Below, piece after piece: positions 42,363-54,116 of a stretch of 64,000 nt of DNA (the first letter of the stretch is position 1; every line of letters begins with the position of its first letter). The DNA lies in the NCBI GenBank assembly GCA_028274465.1, contig CM051455.1:109180261-109244260 (forward strand), written 5' to 3'. The notes beneath the pieces were generated by a model. It made no database searches. It was not told the origin of the DNA and saw only the letters and a program-made list of their open reading frames with translations. The position numbers and the translations under genes were made by a program. This DNA is from Plantago ovata (Eukaryota; Streptophyta; Magnoliopsida; Lamiales; Plantaginaceae).

Positions 42363-43948
42363 TAAGCTAAGGGCAGATCAAGCTAAGAAGCTGCCGGCTT
42401 CTAGCTCAGGTATGTTTGTTATTGAAATTCACATGACTACTTTTGACTCCAATGGTTGGGTATTAGAAACATCTTGTGGCTCGCACATTTGTAAAAATGT
42501 GCAGGGGCTAACTGAACACAGGCTAGTCAAGCAAGGTGAAATCGACTTGCATGTTGGGAACGACAATCCAGTTGAAGCCAAACGCGTTGGACGCTGCAAG
42601 ATAGATTTACCATCATGACAATGTTTGGAACTTGATAATGTTTATTTTGTTCCATCCATTGTCAGAAATATTATTTCCATTCCATTGTTGGACAATTTGG
42701 GTTTTTCCTTTCGATTTGCTAATAATACATGTTATTTTTCATTAAATGACCAGTACTATGGAAAAGCTCGCTTAGTGAATTGTTTATATATTTTGCAAAG
42801 TAGTCTACCTTTATTTCAAATACATAACAAACAACCGTCTTCAAGTAGGAAGAATAATCCATCTTATCTATGGCATTGTCGGCTAGGTCATATCAATGAA
42901 ACACGGATTCAAAGACTAAGGAAGTTGGACTACTTAGAACCATTTGATTTTGAATCATATGGTACATGCGAATCATGTGTTAAGGGTAAGATGACGAACA
43001 AACCTTTTGTTGGACAAGGTGTTCGTGCCACTCGCTGCTTAGAGCTCATAGATGTATGTGGACCTTTTAAAGTCCATGCGCGTGGGGGTTATCCTTACTT
43101 CGTTACCTTTACTGACGATTTCTCAAGGTATGGATATATTAATCTTATGAAGAATAAATCCGAGACCATTGGGAAATTCAAGGAGTTTAGGAATGAGGTC
43201 GAGAATGAATTGAACCTATGGATAGTCACTCTTCGATCAGATCGAGAAGGTGAATACCTTAGTGAAGAATTTATCGACTACTTGAAGGAAAATGGAATTC
43301 AATCACAATGGACCCCTCCTGGAACACCACAGTTGAATGGTGTGTCAGAGAGAAGGAATCGAACCCAGTTAGACATGGTGAGATCAATGATTGGATTCTC
43401 GACTCTTCCAAAATATCTATGGGGATATGCACTACAAACTGCAATCTACATTCTGAACCGTGTACCATCTAAATCAGTGGAGAACTCCTTATGAGTTATG
43501 GAAGGGAAAGAAGCCCTCACTGGGCCATCTTAGACTTTGGGGCTGTCCTGCGAAAGTCAAACTGATGCTTACTGATAAGTTAGATGCCAAGGGTGTCAAA
43601 GTATATTTCATAGGCTATCCTCGTCAGACGAGAGGCTATGAATTCTATCATGCTAAAGATCACAAGGTGATAGTATCTAGAAACGTCAAGTTTTTAGAAT
43701 CAGAATACCTCGAAGAAGAGAGGTTAGATGACATGATAGAACTTGAACAAATTCAAGACTTTGACACGCGCGAACATGAGTTCTCTAAATCTTCTGATTT
43801 GGACTCAAGTTCAGTGGGAGCATTCGAAGCAGACAAGGGTGATGATATGACACTTGCTAGGCATGTCATAGTCAGTGGGAGTCCTGTGATTAGATCAACA
43901 GTTGAAACCACATCAATAGAACCCGTTGTCAATAAACCTGTGCAATAA
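42363..43948 (+). pseudogene. Copia A unit 3 protease and integrase
   Basis: The protease has VLETSCGSHIC, with Glu in place of the catalytic Asp found in units 1 and 2. TGA at 42616-42618 replaces Gly. The frame 42625-43494 holds pre-integrase (LWHCRLGHINETRIQRL), intact zinc Cys pair CESCVKGKM, and integrase motifs, with six bases lost before DVCGPF but the Asp kept. A 2-bp loss near 43485 shifts the frame to 43460-43948, which ends at TAA 43946-43948 in place of Gln. The copy is dead, but its zinc finger is better preserved than in the other units. Confidence 0.87.
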
Positions 43949-44008
43949 GTTGCACAAGAGCAGCCTCCCGCTAGGGAACAGGGTCGCGGGGCGCGACCAG
44001 CTGCATCA

Positions 44009-44890
44009 GTGCCCACTGATAATGTTCGTGTTACACGAAGCCAGAAAAGAAAAGCACCAGAACCAGTCGAGCTTCGTAGGTCGAAGAGGATCCTAAAAGG
44101 ACCTCAGGAGCAAAGCCTTATGATAGAAGACATCAGTGAACTTGATGTCGGCTTATCAGATCCGGAAGATCCCGAGACCTACAAAGAGGCAATAATTGAT
44201 ATTGACTCAGACAAATGGCAAGAGGCCATAGAATTGAAAATGGACTCCATGTACCTGAACCAAGTTTGGAACTTGGTAGACTTGCCCCAAGCGGTTAGAC
44301 CTATTAGGTGCAAATGGGTCTTTAAACGAAAGACAGATGTCGATGGCAACGTACAAACGCAAAAGGCTAGACTTGTGGCGAAAGGCTACACGCAAAGGTA
44401 TGGCATCGATTACGATGAAACCTTTTCACCGGTAGCAAAATTGAAGTCTATTCGAATTCTACTTGCAATAGCTGCCTACTATGATTATGAGATCTGGCAG
44501 ATGGATGTAAAGACTGCCTTCCTCAATGGCAACCTTGAGGAAGAGGTCTATATGGTACAGCGGAAGGTTTTATTAGTAAAACCAGGCCAACTGCTGTATG
44601 CAAATTACAAAGATCCATCTATGGGCTAAAGCAAGCGTCTAGGAGCTGGAATATCCGCTTTGATGAAGCTGTCAAATCGTTTGACTTCGTCAGAAGCAAG
44701 GAAGATCCCTGTGTCTACACTAGGCACAGCGACAAGGGAGTCGTTTTCATGATCATCTATGTTGATCACATTTTGATCATGGGAAACAATGTCTTTATGC
44801 TAGAAGAGACTAAAGTTTGGTTATCAAACACCTTCTCAATGAAGGACTTGGGTGAAGTGAACTACATTAGGGATCAAGATCTATAGAGAT
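44009..44890 (+). pseudogene. Copia A unit 3 reverse transcriptase
   Basis: The frame 44009-44629 includes KRILKGP and the RT start, with the motif YEIWQMDVKTAFLNGNLEEE present (lost in unit 1 and broken in unit 2). A one-base loss near 44560 shifts the frame. The active-site motif reads YVDH at 44758-44769 instead of YVDD, so the second catalytic Asp is replaced by His. A 4-bp loss before 44870 (ACATTAGGGATC) shifts the frame again into the RNase H connection. Confidence 0.87.
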
Positions 44891-45704
44891 AGATCCAAGA
44901 GGATGTTAGGATTGACATAGTCCACCTACATCGACAAAATAATGAAGCGTTATAAGATGGACGACTCAAAGAGAGGCTTTCTCCCAGCGAGGCATGGGAT
45001 TGTTCTTATCAGATAAGGATAGTCCTAAAACTGATGAACAAAGAAATGCAATGAGTCGTGTGCCGTATGCTTCGGCAGTAGGGTCTATAATGTATGCAAT
45101 GAATTGCACAAGGCCCGATGTGGCATATGCGCTTAGTGTCACTTGTCGACACCAACAGAATCCAGGAGTACCTCACTGGACTTCAGTAAAGAACATTCTT
45201 AAGTACCTTCGACAAACTAAGAAAATGTTCTTGATGTTTGGTGGAGAACCAGAATTAAAGATGTCTGGTTATGTCGACGCTGGATTTGAATCAGATCCTG
45301 ATGACTTTAAGTCACAGACAGGATACGTATTCAAATTGAACGGAGGAGCTATCTGTTGGAAGAGTTCTAAGCAAGCCACGATTGCTGACTCATCCACAGA
45401 AGCCGAGTACATTGCTGCATCATAAGCATCGAAAGAAGCTGTCTGGATTTCAGAGTTCTTGAAGGAATTGAGGGTTGTTCCTGCTCCTAGTCCAGTAACA
45501 ATTTATTGTGACAATACGGGCGTCGTCGCTCAAGCTAAGGAGCCTAGATCTACAAACAAGAATAAACATGTACTTAGAAAGTATCACGTTATACGTGAGA
45601 TTATTGATAGAGGAGAAGTTGGTATAGAACGTGTCTCTACCACGGACAACGTGGCAGATCCTTTCACCAAGGTCTTATCAATGGATGTCCACTTAAGACA
45701 TTAA
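44891..45704 (+). pseudogene. Copia A unit 3 RNase H
   Basis: The frame 44994-45425 has VPYASAVGSIMYAM, VAYALSVTCRHQ, SGYVDAGFESDPDD (catalytic Asp) and SSTEAEYIAAS (Glu). TAA at 45423-45425 replaces Glu before the next part, 45459-45704, which has IYCDNTGVVAQAKEP, NKHVLRKYHVIREI and NVADPFTKVL, the usual end of copia pol. It is the only unit of the array with a full-length RNase H. Confidence 0.88.
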
Positions 45705-45757
45705 GCTAATCTGGGTATTAAGCATAAAGGTGACTGGCTCTAGTCCAAGTGGGAGAT
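45705..45757 (+). other. Copia A PPT region, unit 3
   Basis: The 50 bp after pol end in AAGTGGGAGAT directly before the LTR start at 45758; GTGGGAGA is the likely polypurine tract. It is also found at 48996-49006 in unit 4 but is deleted in units 1 and 2. Confidence 0.75.
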
Positions 45758-48123
45758 TGATAGTGTATATGTCCTAGAGACAGTCCTTATTAAGGGCATG
45801 CAACCCTTATAGAGGGCATATATGTACTACTTCCTCCGGAAACTTAATAGTTTTACACTTTGTTTTTGTTGACTTTTTTATGTCCGGTTTGACTTCAAAA
45901 TAATCATAATTGATTACGAAAAAATTAATTTTAAAAGTTATATTATACGAATATAAGAAGTATACTTTTATAATATAATTTTTTAAATTATTTTTTTTCA
46001 ACGAGTTATTATTAGTTTGAGGTCAAAGCGGACATCGAAAAGTCAACAAAAATAAAGTGTAAAACTATAAAGTTTCCGGAGGAAGTATTACACAGGTCAA
46101 CGTAATATAATATATGTTTGTTGTTTGACTATTGAGTATCGCTTTCATATTTATATTACACCAGGCATGCAGCATGTCATATCTCTATTTCTGTCTGTAT
46201 TGATATTAAACATGTCCCCTCGGATAGATGACCGATCACACAGATAGTGGGAGCTATGTGAGTTACCATCTATCCCAAACTCTCCCTAGTTGAGGTTCAT
46301 CTCGGATGTAGGGGTCTGAATGAACCAACTGAGACTAGTATGCGTGGAGGTTATACTTGTTGGAGCAAGTGTGAGCCGATCCCACGGCCACGGAATGGAT
46401 TGTTGGACAATCAAGAAACGTTCCCATAACTGCGCATAGTTGTTCGAAGGATGATTACCGAAAAATGGAAGTACCCACCAGAAACTCCCATCGATGTATA
46501 CTCTACACCGAAGTGTCTATGAGAACCGGTAAGTTGTCGAAGTGATGCCAGTCGTCCTTTGGACTTACAGGACTTTATCATCACATTTGTTGCTCCATAT
46601 CCTTGGTGGACCCGTCGATGTCAGCTCTGAATAAGCAGTTGACCCAAGACACGATCCAGGATTATGGCTACATACAAATGGGGATGATAAGTGTTTCTGT
46701 GAAGGATTCATCTCTCATGTGTAGCACAGGAGAGCACTGCTCATAGTCGTTCATAGTTGTGATTGGTAAAACCGCTGGTCAGCGTATCAATATTATTATG
46801 ATGGTCATAATAGATATTGGATTCACCATGCAACTCACTGAAGACGCTCGTGGATGTATTATTGGGATAGACACTTCATCAATCCTAGATGCATTCGAGT
46901 CAGTCAGATGAAGGGACGTTACCATCGCCGCGTTGAGTGCAACAGACTTCGCAGCGAAAGGGTTTGCTTTGAGAAACCTCTCAAACGTCCTCATGTATTA
47001 ATATTGCAAATGGAACCGTCTAGGAATTCCATTTTGCCAAGTCTAGGACTTGCTTAATACAATGAGGCCCTATGGGTCACACTATGTGGTGATTCAGCTT
47101 ATCCGAATATCCTTGAAGATGGAATCGCAATTAATTTAGAATTAATTGTGGTTGATGGATTATAATTGATTTGGAATTAATTATAATATTTTGTGACTCA
47201 ATTAATGATTTGGAATTATTAATTGAATTGGCTAATTAATTGTATTTTATGTAAATACAATTAAAGATTATATTTTAGAAATATAATAGAGGTTTGATTT
47301 GAAAGGATATGTTAATTTGGAATAAATATATGCACATGGGCAAAATCTACTTGGAGTTTGAATTGCCGTAGAACTATAAGTGGGTCCCAAAATCCGGACC
47401 AACCTAACCTCCCTGGGGGCGCGCGCGCTGCAGTTGAGATAGGGGAAGGAGTTCGACTCCTTCCTCTATTAGAAGTCCAAGGGATAAGTTAGATTTTCCT
47501 GATTGAGTTCTAACTTGATTGGGAATGAATCTAGACTTGAATTGGTTTTCTAGTGCGATAAGAATTAGATTCTTATTCCTTTATGAAGTCTAATTGATTA
47601 TTCATTAGGCTTCTATTGACTACTATATATAGTAGACTATTAGAGAGCTTTTGACATAGACTTTCACACAGTTGAATACCCAGACATATAGTTTGTCTAC
47701 CAGTTTTCTTAGAGAAAATAAAAAGCTCTCCCCTACCTCTCCCTAGCCCACGCGCGCGCCACCCCTCACCGGAGGAAAACCGCCGCCCCATCTTCTTGGC
47801 CACACAAGAATATCCTATTATTCTTTCCGATAAGTTGTTCATTCGTGGATACCAAGGTTGAGGTTCAAGGAGCTGGAAACTAACTTTTATTGTCTTGCAG
47901 ATAATCAAAGTATTGCAGATATCTTCGACTTCGACGAAGGAGAAGATTAACCGGATTATTACGAAGACTTGGAAGTTGTTCTTGCTTTTGGAGTATTGTA
48001 AGTCTTCTAATTGACGTGTTTAAATATATAAGGCATATACATGATCAATTACCCTGCATGTTAAGAAATTTTTTGAAATTCCGCTGCGTACCATAGGGGT
48101 AACTCTGACCGTATTTTCTTACA
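45758..48123 (+). repeat. Copia A LTR-c, with MITE
   Basis: LTR-c matches LTR-b over its length; without the 256-bp MITE and TA duplication it is 2108 bp. On its right the PBS and everything up to the RNase H connection are missing: TTTTCTTACA is joined straight to TAAAGATCTATAGAG. Confidence 0.92.
45830..46085. mobile_element. Stowaway-type MITE (256 bp)
   Basis: The ends CTTCCTCCGGAAAC and GTTTCCGGAGGAAG form long terminal inverted repeats (about 50 bp, through GTTTTACACTTT and TTGTTGACTTTTT). TA flanks both sides (45828-45829 and 46086-46087), and LTR-b has a single TA there, so the target duplication is TA as for Tc1/mariner MITEs. The middle is AT-rich with no ORF. Confidence 0.93.
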
Positions 48124-49006
48124 TAAAGATCTATAGAGATAGGTCCAAAACGATGTTAGGATTGACACAATCCACCTACATCGACAAAATACTGAAGCGT
48201 TATAAGATGGACGACTCAAAGAGAGGCTTTCTCCCAGCTAGGCATGGGATCGTGCTATCAGTTAAGGATAGTCCTAAAACTGATGAAGAAAGAAAGCCAA
48301 TGAGTCGTGTGCCCTATGCTTCGGCAGTAGGGTCTATTATGTAGGCAATGAATTGCACAAGGTCAGATGTGGCATATGCACTTAGTGTCACTTGTCGACA
48401 CCAGCAGAATCTAGGAGTACCTAACTGAACTGCAGTAAAGAACATTCTTAAGTACCTTCGACGGACTAAGGAAATGTTCTTGGTGTTTGGTGGAGAACAA
48501 GAATTAAAGATGTCTGGTTATGTCGATGCTGGATTTGAATCAGATCCTGATGACTTTAAGTCACGGACAAGATACGTATTCAAATTGAACGGAGGAGCTA
48601 TCTGTTGGAAGAGTTCTAAGCAAGTCACGATTGCTGACTCAGCCACAGAAGCCGAGTACATTGTTGCATCAGAAGCATCGAAAGAAGTTGTCTAGATTTC
48701 AGAGTTCTTGAAGGAATTGAGGGTTGTTCCTGCTCCAAGTCCAATAACGATTTATAGTGACAACACGGACGCCATCGCTCAAGCCAAGGAGCCTAGATCT
48801 ACAAACAAGAACAAACATGTACTTAGAAAGTATCACGTTATACGTGAGATTATTGATAGATGAGAAGTTAGTTTAGAACGTGTCTCAACCACGGACAACG
48901 TGGTAGATCCTTTCACCAAGGTCTTATCAGTGGATGCCCACTTAAGACATTATGTTAATCTATGCATTAAGCATAAAGGTGACGGGCTCTAGTCCATGTG
49001 GGAGAT
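48124..49006 (+). pseudogene. Copia A unit 4, RNase H remnant
   Basis: Only the RT-RNase H connection and RNase H remain: MLGLTQSTYIDKILKRYKMD from 48153, VPYASAVGSIM then TAG at 48342-48344, SGYVDAGFESDPDD in the frame 48474-48695, then a stop where Trp is expected and the degraded end DNTDAIAQAKEP and VADPFTK-like sequence. It ends in GTGGGAGAT before LTR-d. Confidence 0.87.
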
Positions 49007-49546
49007 TGATAGTGTATTTGACCTAGAGACAGTCTTTATTAAGGGCATACAACCCTTATTAAGGGCATATATGTACTATTACACAGGTCAACGTAATATA
49101 ATATATGTTTGTTTGTTTGACTATTGAGTATCGCTTTCATATTTATATTACACCAGGCATACATTATGTCATATCTCTATTCCTGTCTGTATTGATATCA
49201 AACATGTCCCCTCGGATAGATGACCGATCACACAGATAGTGGGAGCTATGTGAGTTATCATCTATCCCAAACTCACCCTAGTCGAGGTTCATCTCGGATG
49301 TAGGAGTCTGAATGAACCAGGTGAGACTAGTATGCGTGGAGGTTATACTTGTTAGAGCAAGTGTGAGCCGATCCCACGGCCACGGAACGGATTGTTAGAC
49401 AATCTAGAAACGTTCCCATAACTCCGCATAGTTGTTCGAAGGGTGATTACCGAACAATGGAAGTACCCACCGGAAACTCCCATCGAGGTATACTTTACAG
49501 CGAAGTGTCTATGGGAATCGGAAAGTTGTCGAAGTGATGCCAGTCG
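49007..49546 (+). repeat. Copia A LTR-d, truncated
   Basis: It matches the first 540 bp or so of LTR-b and then stops matching after GATGCCAGTCG at 49546. The array ends here in the window. Confidence 0.9.
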
Positions 49547-52176
49547 GCAATAAATGTCATAATAATATTTGACGCGCACAACGCTAACAGAATCAAGTAA
49601 ATATCCAACGGTAACTTAGAAATCAAATGAAAATAACAACTATTGATGACAGTGAAAAGTTTAATCTTCTTATTTTGAAATAAATTCCCAAAGACACCCC
49701 AGACCCTTCTCTCAGTCGCTGGCATCCTACTCGCGTGCATCCTCAGTAGTATTTGGAAGGAAGGAATTTTGAAAACAAAGAGAGTGTGAGATAAAGGATC
49801 TCAGTGAGGTTCTAAGTTAACAAACAAAAAGTAAAATTTTTTTTTTTTTTCAAAATCCTTTTCAACAGATAATATAACAAACAGAACAGATAACAGAACA
49901 GAAAGACAGAACAGATAAGTCGAAGTCCGTTGGTGCAGCCCGCCTTATTGCTCCTACTCCCAATAGCCCTTATAGCTCCCTCCAGAGGGTATACAACTCC
50001 GGACAGAAACAAAAACCCCCGTGTACTTTGGGGAAACAGAACCTACGACCCTAATAGACCTCAGCGACTTCTGCCTCGCGTCTAAAAGGGATTAGACTAG
50101 GCAATAACTAAGAAAACCCGATAGTCCTCTACTACCCAAGCCTACCTAGTTACGACCTAATCGACCGGTCACACAGAAACAAACAGAACAGATACAAATA
50201 CAAAACATACAGATACGGATAACCAAACACCGAGAAGTGTTCTTGCAGAAAAGTTAATCCAGAACAGAATAGCAATAAACAAAGAAAGTAAATAGTCATA
50301 CTTAGGACTTAGTTACTTTTACGCGGAAGCATATAGTAAAACAGTATATATAGTAATAGGTACAGGTAGTCACGTAGCCTTCCAGTTTTTCGCAAATAGA
50401 TAAGTTTAGGGTGAACACTCACCTTAAACTTGCAAGCAAAGATCCACAAAAGCACAGCGAGCTAAGAGATATCGATCGGAGAACCTAAACAGGAAGTATC
50501 TAGTTACGAACTAGAAGTCGAACAAAAGCTAAACGAATGAAAGTAAAAATGTCGGTAAGGAAGTGGCAATAGGAAGGGGTCGAACTCAGGACCTCTAAGT
50601 TAGTCATACAACCCTTAACCAACTAAGCTAGAAGGTAATTCATTACTCAACAAGACAAGAACTAATAACTTACTAGCTTTTAGAAAACGATTTAAAATCA
50701 GACTACAAAATTACCAGAATACCCTCAACAGTAAAATTACCATTTTACCCTTCGTAAAACAAATGCAGAAACTTCTTTAAGTTTAAGAAATTACTCAACA
50801 AACTCACAAGTTTCCGAGTCAATCAAAACAGTTCACCAAAAACTCCAACTATCTCCAAAACAGTCGAGGACAAGAGAAAAGACCACTTTACCCTCAAATC
50901 AAGATTTGCAGAAAAGTCCTCTTTTAATTTCGAAAAGTACAAACAAGCCCAACAAGTTTAAACACACATAACAGTCAACACAACTCCAAAAAAACTCTTA
51001 AACCAGTACACTGTCCGTCAACATAGGTCAAAACATAATTGTAAAAAGGACCTTTAAAATTTCCAGAATCTCAAAAAGGTACTCCCAGGTTTTAGTTAAT
51101 ACCAATCAGTCCCCAAGTTTCTCAAATAAAAATCACCAAGGTCCAGGTCAGTCAATACACGAGGTCAAACTGTCCAAATTCGGTCAACAGTTTATGGTTC
51201 GATTTAGGGCCAGTTTCGAATTAGGGTCAATCCAGCAAGGGCAAAATGGTCCAGAGATAGGAATAACCAAAAAGAAATGAATACGCAGAAGAAAACAGAG
51301 ATGGAGAGTACTACCTTTCGGATCGGAAACGGGATCAAAACGTATGTCAACCAACAACTACAAATATACAGGAATCGCATCCCAAACGTAAATCAGAAAT
51401 GGATTTCAACGAAATAAATGAAATAATAAAAAAAAGAAAAAGAAAGATGGAATCGCTCATAACAGAGCTTACCGGAATTCGAACGGAACGGGGCGGATTT
51501 TCAGAACTGAAATGGAGCAGGGAGGAGCCGCGAATGATGATGGTTGGACCGAGATTTGAACGGAGTTGGGGTCGCGAACGGCGGATTAAATCGGAGCCGG
51601 GGCAGAGCACGTGAACCGGAGCAGATACGGGCAGAATCGGGACGGCGCTGGCGGCGGCGTCGTGACAGAGCAGGATCAGATCGAATCGGCGGTGCAGATG
51701 AAACGGAGCAGAGATGACTCCGGTTGATGATGCTGGTAAGATGAAATGATGATGGTCGGTTGCTGATGGTGATGAGATGAACCGATGACGATGATGATTC
51801 CGGATGTTGATGGTAAAACAATGGAGATGGTGGATGGATTTGATGAAGCGGGTGAGAGAAAGAGATGGGGCGTGAAAGTGATAGAAGGAGGGGAGGTAGG
51901 GTTAGGGTTTAGGTTAAATGAAATGGGCCGAGAAGGAATGGGCCAAAATGCAGTCCGGTCTGGGCCAAATGGACAGTCTTGCAAGCTCGGTTCAACGCGT
52001 AACGGATGGAATTAATTCTACGCGAACTATCCAATGACGAACTTGAATGTGCAGGAATTATATTAAGTAATTACCAAATAAAATAATTTATTCTGATAAT
52101 TAATTAATTAAATTAAATAATTAAATAATAAAATAATAAATAAATCAATTAAAAAGAAAAAAGACGGGGTGTTACA
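49547..52176 (-). mobile_element. Probable Tekay/Del-type LTR, minus strand, left border unclear
   Basis: On the minus strand the block starts TGTAACACCCCGTC at 52176, the start typical of Tekay/Del chromovirus LTRs as I recall them. An AT-rich stretch, AACCTAAACCCTAACCCTACC (telo-box-like, plus strand 51898-51917) and a pyrimidine-rich segment follow, as in plant LTR promoters. I found no ORF with recognisable motifs on either strand. The left end (expected TG...) and a target duplication were not found, so it may be a solo or truncated LTR with other sequence attached. It contains a tRNA-like segment at 50576-50630. Confidence 0.45.
50576..50630 (-). other. tRNA-like segment with A-box and B-box
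   Basis: On the minus strand TAGCTTAGTTGG (50619-50630) fits the Pol III A-box TRGCNNAGYNGG exactly and GAGTTCGACCC (about 50577-50587) fits the B-box, 31 nt apart as in tRNAs. Folding into a full cloverleaf is doubtful. It could be a tRNA pseudogene or the head of a SINE. Confidence 0.5.
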
Positions 52177-52719
52177 AGCAAAACTCTTGTGGACTCTGTC
52201 AAACTCTTTCAATGCCGGTGAATTTGATGGATGATCCATTCTTCCAACCTAATTTTTCACCACTCTCTCGTGGTCCGAACGCAACTTATGTGCAGTGACA
52301 CTAGAAGCATACAACCTGTTCAACCGGAGGGCTATAGGGAAGTACCACATCTGCTTGTATATCAGATTCTTTTTCTGCCTTTTCTTTGAAGCTCCCTATT
52401 TGTAACGACTGTAGCTCTCCTTTCCACAGAACATGAATTCCGGTAGATCTTTGTCGTCCCCCTAGTAAATCATACACAAATCTCTACAACAATCTATCTT
52501 CTCCATAGGCAAACCCAACGCCTTCATCTTGTTCTGGGCTTGGTAGTAGTTGGTAGGCACTATGTTTGGCTCTGGGCAACACTCAGATATCGGTGGAGTG
52601 TAACAACTGAAGTTCTCTTGGGATTGACCACCCTCAACCGTCAAAGTCATGAGCCGAGCTAGCAACGACAACTCAATGTGCGTAGGGCAACCCGGCCATA
52701 AAGGTTCTTTAGCCGCTTC
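52177..52719 (-). pseudogene. CACTA (En/Spm) tnp2-type transposase fragment
   Basis: Read on the minus strand, the frame from about 52722 leftwards has NIVPTNYYQAQNKMKALGLP, EKIDCCRDLCMIY, a stop at 52462-52464, then DLPEFMFCGKE, MWYFPIALRLNRLYASS and MDHPSNSPALKEFDRVHKSF in nearby frames. This order matches the tnp2 transposase domain of plant CACTA elements. Frame breaks and stops make it a relic, and it is cut on both sides by G4 and by the LTR-like block. The family call rests on remembered motif order. Confidence 0.7.
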
Positions 52720-54090
52720 TGATGAACGTATTTTTGACGCGTTCATCTTGTCTTTTTTACCTTCTTTTACTATCTTTTTGCTTAGTTTTTTGGTTAGTTT
52801 TGTAGTATAGTGTCACGTTTTGTGTTTTCTGCATTTTCAGGCACTTAGGTACGAAACGGTGTTTTTTGAGCTAAAAACGAGCATTGTTTAATGGAAAATG
52901 GCCCCGTTGAAGTTCCTCGATCCCCATGGCTTTGTTCGTGAGTGCCCAAGCCCCAATAAGCATTGATAACGACAATTCCAAGGCACCCGAGGACCAATCG
53001 TGGGCGAAGGATAGAGTTTTCAAGTCAAAATCTGTCCCACCGAGCAAGTGAGCCGCTTTCGGAAGCCAAGCCCTCCGCCTGGAAGTCACTGGAATTCCAG
53101 AGAGTTGCCCAACATCCAAGTGGACCGCTTGGCAGCAGCCAAGCGGTCCGCTTGGCTTCAGTTACAGAATCGGGATTCTGTCCTTAAACTCAATTTTCAG
53201 TTACTTTTTTGATATTCATACTTTAGCATTCGAATTTTGGAGAGCTCTAAGCCCCAATCTTCACCCTAGAACTCAGATTTACATTGTAATTCACATTGGA
53301 TTGAATATTTGGCCATAGCATTGCATGCTATTTTCATCTACGGAGAGGTTTCTATCAATTTCCACCGATTAGTGACAACTTTGGTGGTAACTTTGTATCA
53401 ATCTCTTGTCTAGTAGTTTGATCAAATGTCTTCCTGTACAATTCATATGATTTGATGTTTTCATTATTGAATATGAGTAGCTAAATCCTTTGTGTTGGTG
53501 GTAGAATGTAGAATTTACATGTGTTGGATTATGTTTATGCTTACATGAGATTGTGATTCAATCTTGCTGCAAATTGCTTCATATGATTCATAGTTGCCTA
53601 TAAAATATATTCGAATAGAGTATGTGACAACTCGTGTTGAATGAAAGCTATAGGATTGTATGTTTGTAATTTGCAGCATGCTAGATAAATGGTGTTAGTG
53701 ACAAACACATCTAAAGTATTGATAGTGATCTTTTATGATGTGTATCTTGAAAGTTACCTAGACGGTTGCTTAGCAGACTTAGTCGAAGGTTTTACGCACT
53801 GAACTTGTGAGCATATTCGTAATCCATACATGTTAATTCGATTTCTACCACCAACCGTTTCCCATCTTTGATTACAAATAAGTTTGATTTTAGTTTCTGT
53901 GGTCTAAAACCGTTTTCAAAACCAACTTGAACTCGTTGACTGAAATCTCATACAAAAACCTCAAACGAAGCCACTTTAGGTCCCGAGAGAACGACACTCG
54001 AGGACAACTTGCCATTACACTCAGATTTGTGTAGTGATAAGTGTTCTTTGGCTTTTAAACAAATTTAATTGGTGAAAAAACGACTCATCA
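52720..54090 (+). repeat. G4 5' LTR (1371 bp)
   Basis: It starts TGATGAACGTATTTTTGACG and ends AACGACTCATCA. The near-palindrome cluster at about 53045-53160 includes CCAAGCGGTCCGCTTGG and the segment TGGAATTCCAGAGAGTT, which recurs in the internal array at 62173-62515. Confidence 0.92.
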
Positions 54091-54093
54091 ATT

Positions 54094-54111
54094 TGGCTCC
54101 GTTGCCGGGGA
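54094..54111 (+). other. G4 primer-binding site, tRNA-Asp with one mismatch
   Basis: TGGCTCCGTTGCCGGGGA lies 3 bp after the LTR end; one base differs from the exact complement in G1. Confidence 0.85.
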
Positions 54112-54116
54112 CTTAA

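Noticed and set aside
51898-51917. Telomere-like AGGGTTAGGGTTTAGGTT
   Set aside because: Only two to three degenerate units; fits a telo-box in a plant promoter-like sequence rather than an interstitial telomere.
51676-51984. Serine/histidine-rich open frames on the minus strand and Met/Gly-rich ones on the plus strand
   Set aside because: The region is rich in GAT and GGT trinucleotides and lies in a presumed LTR; no domain seen.
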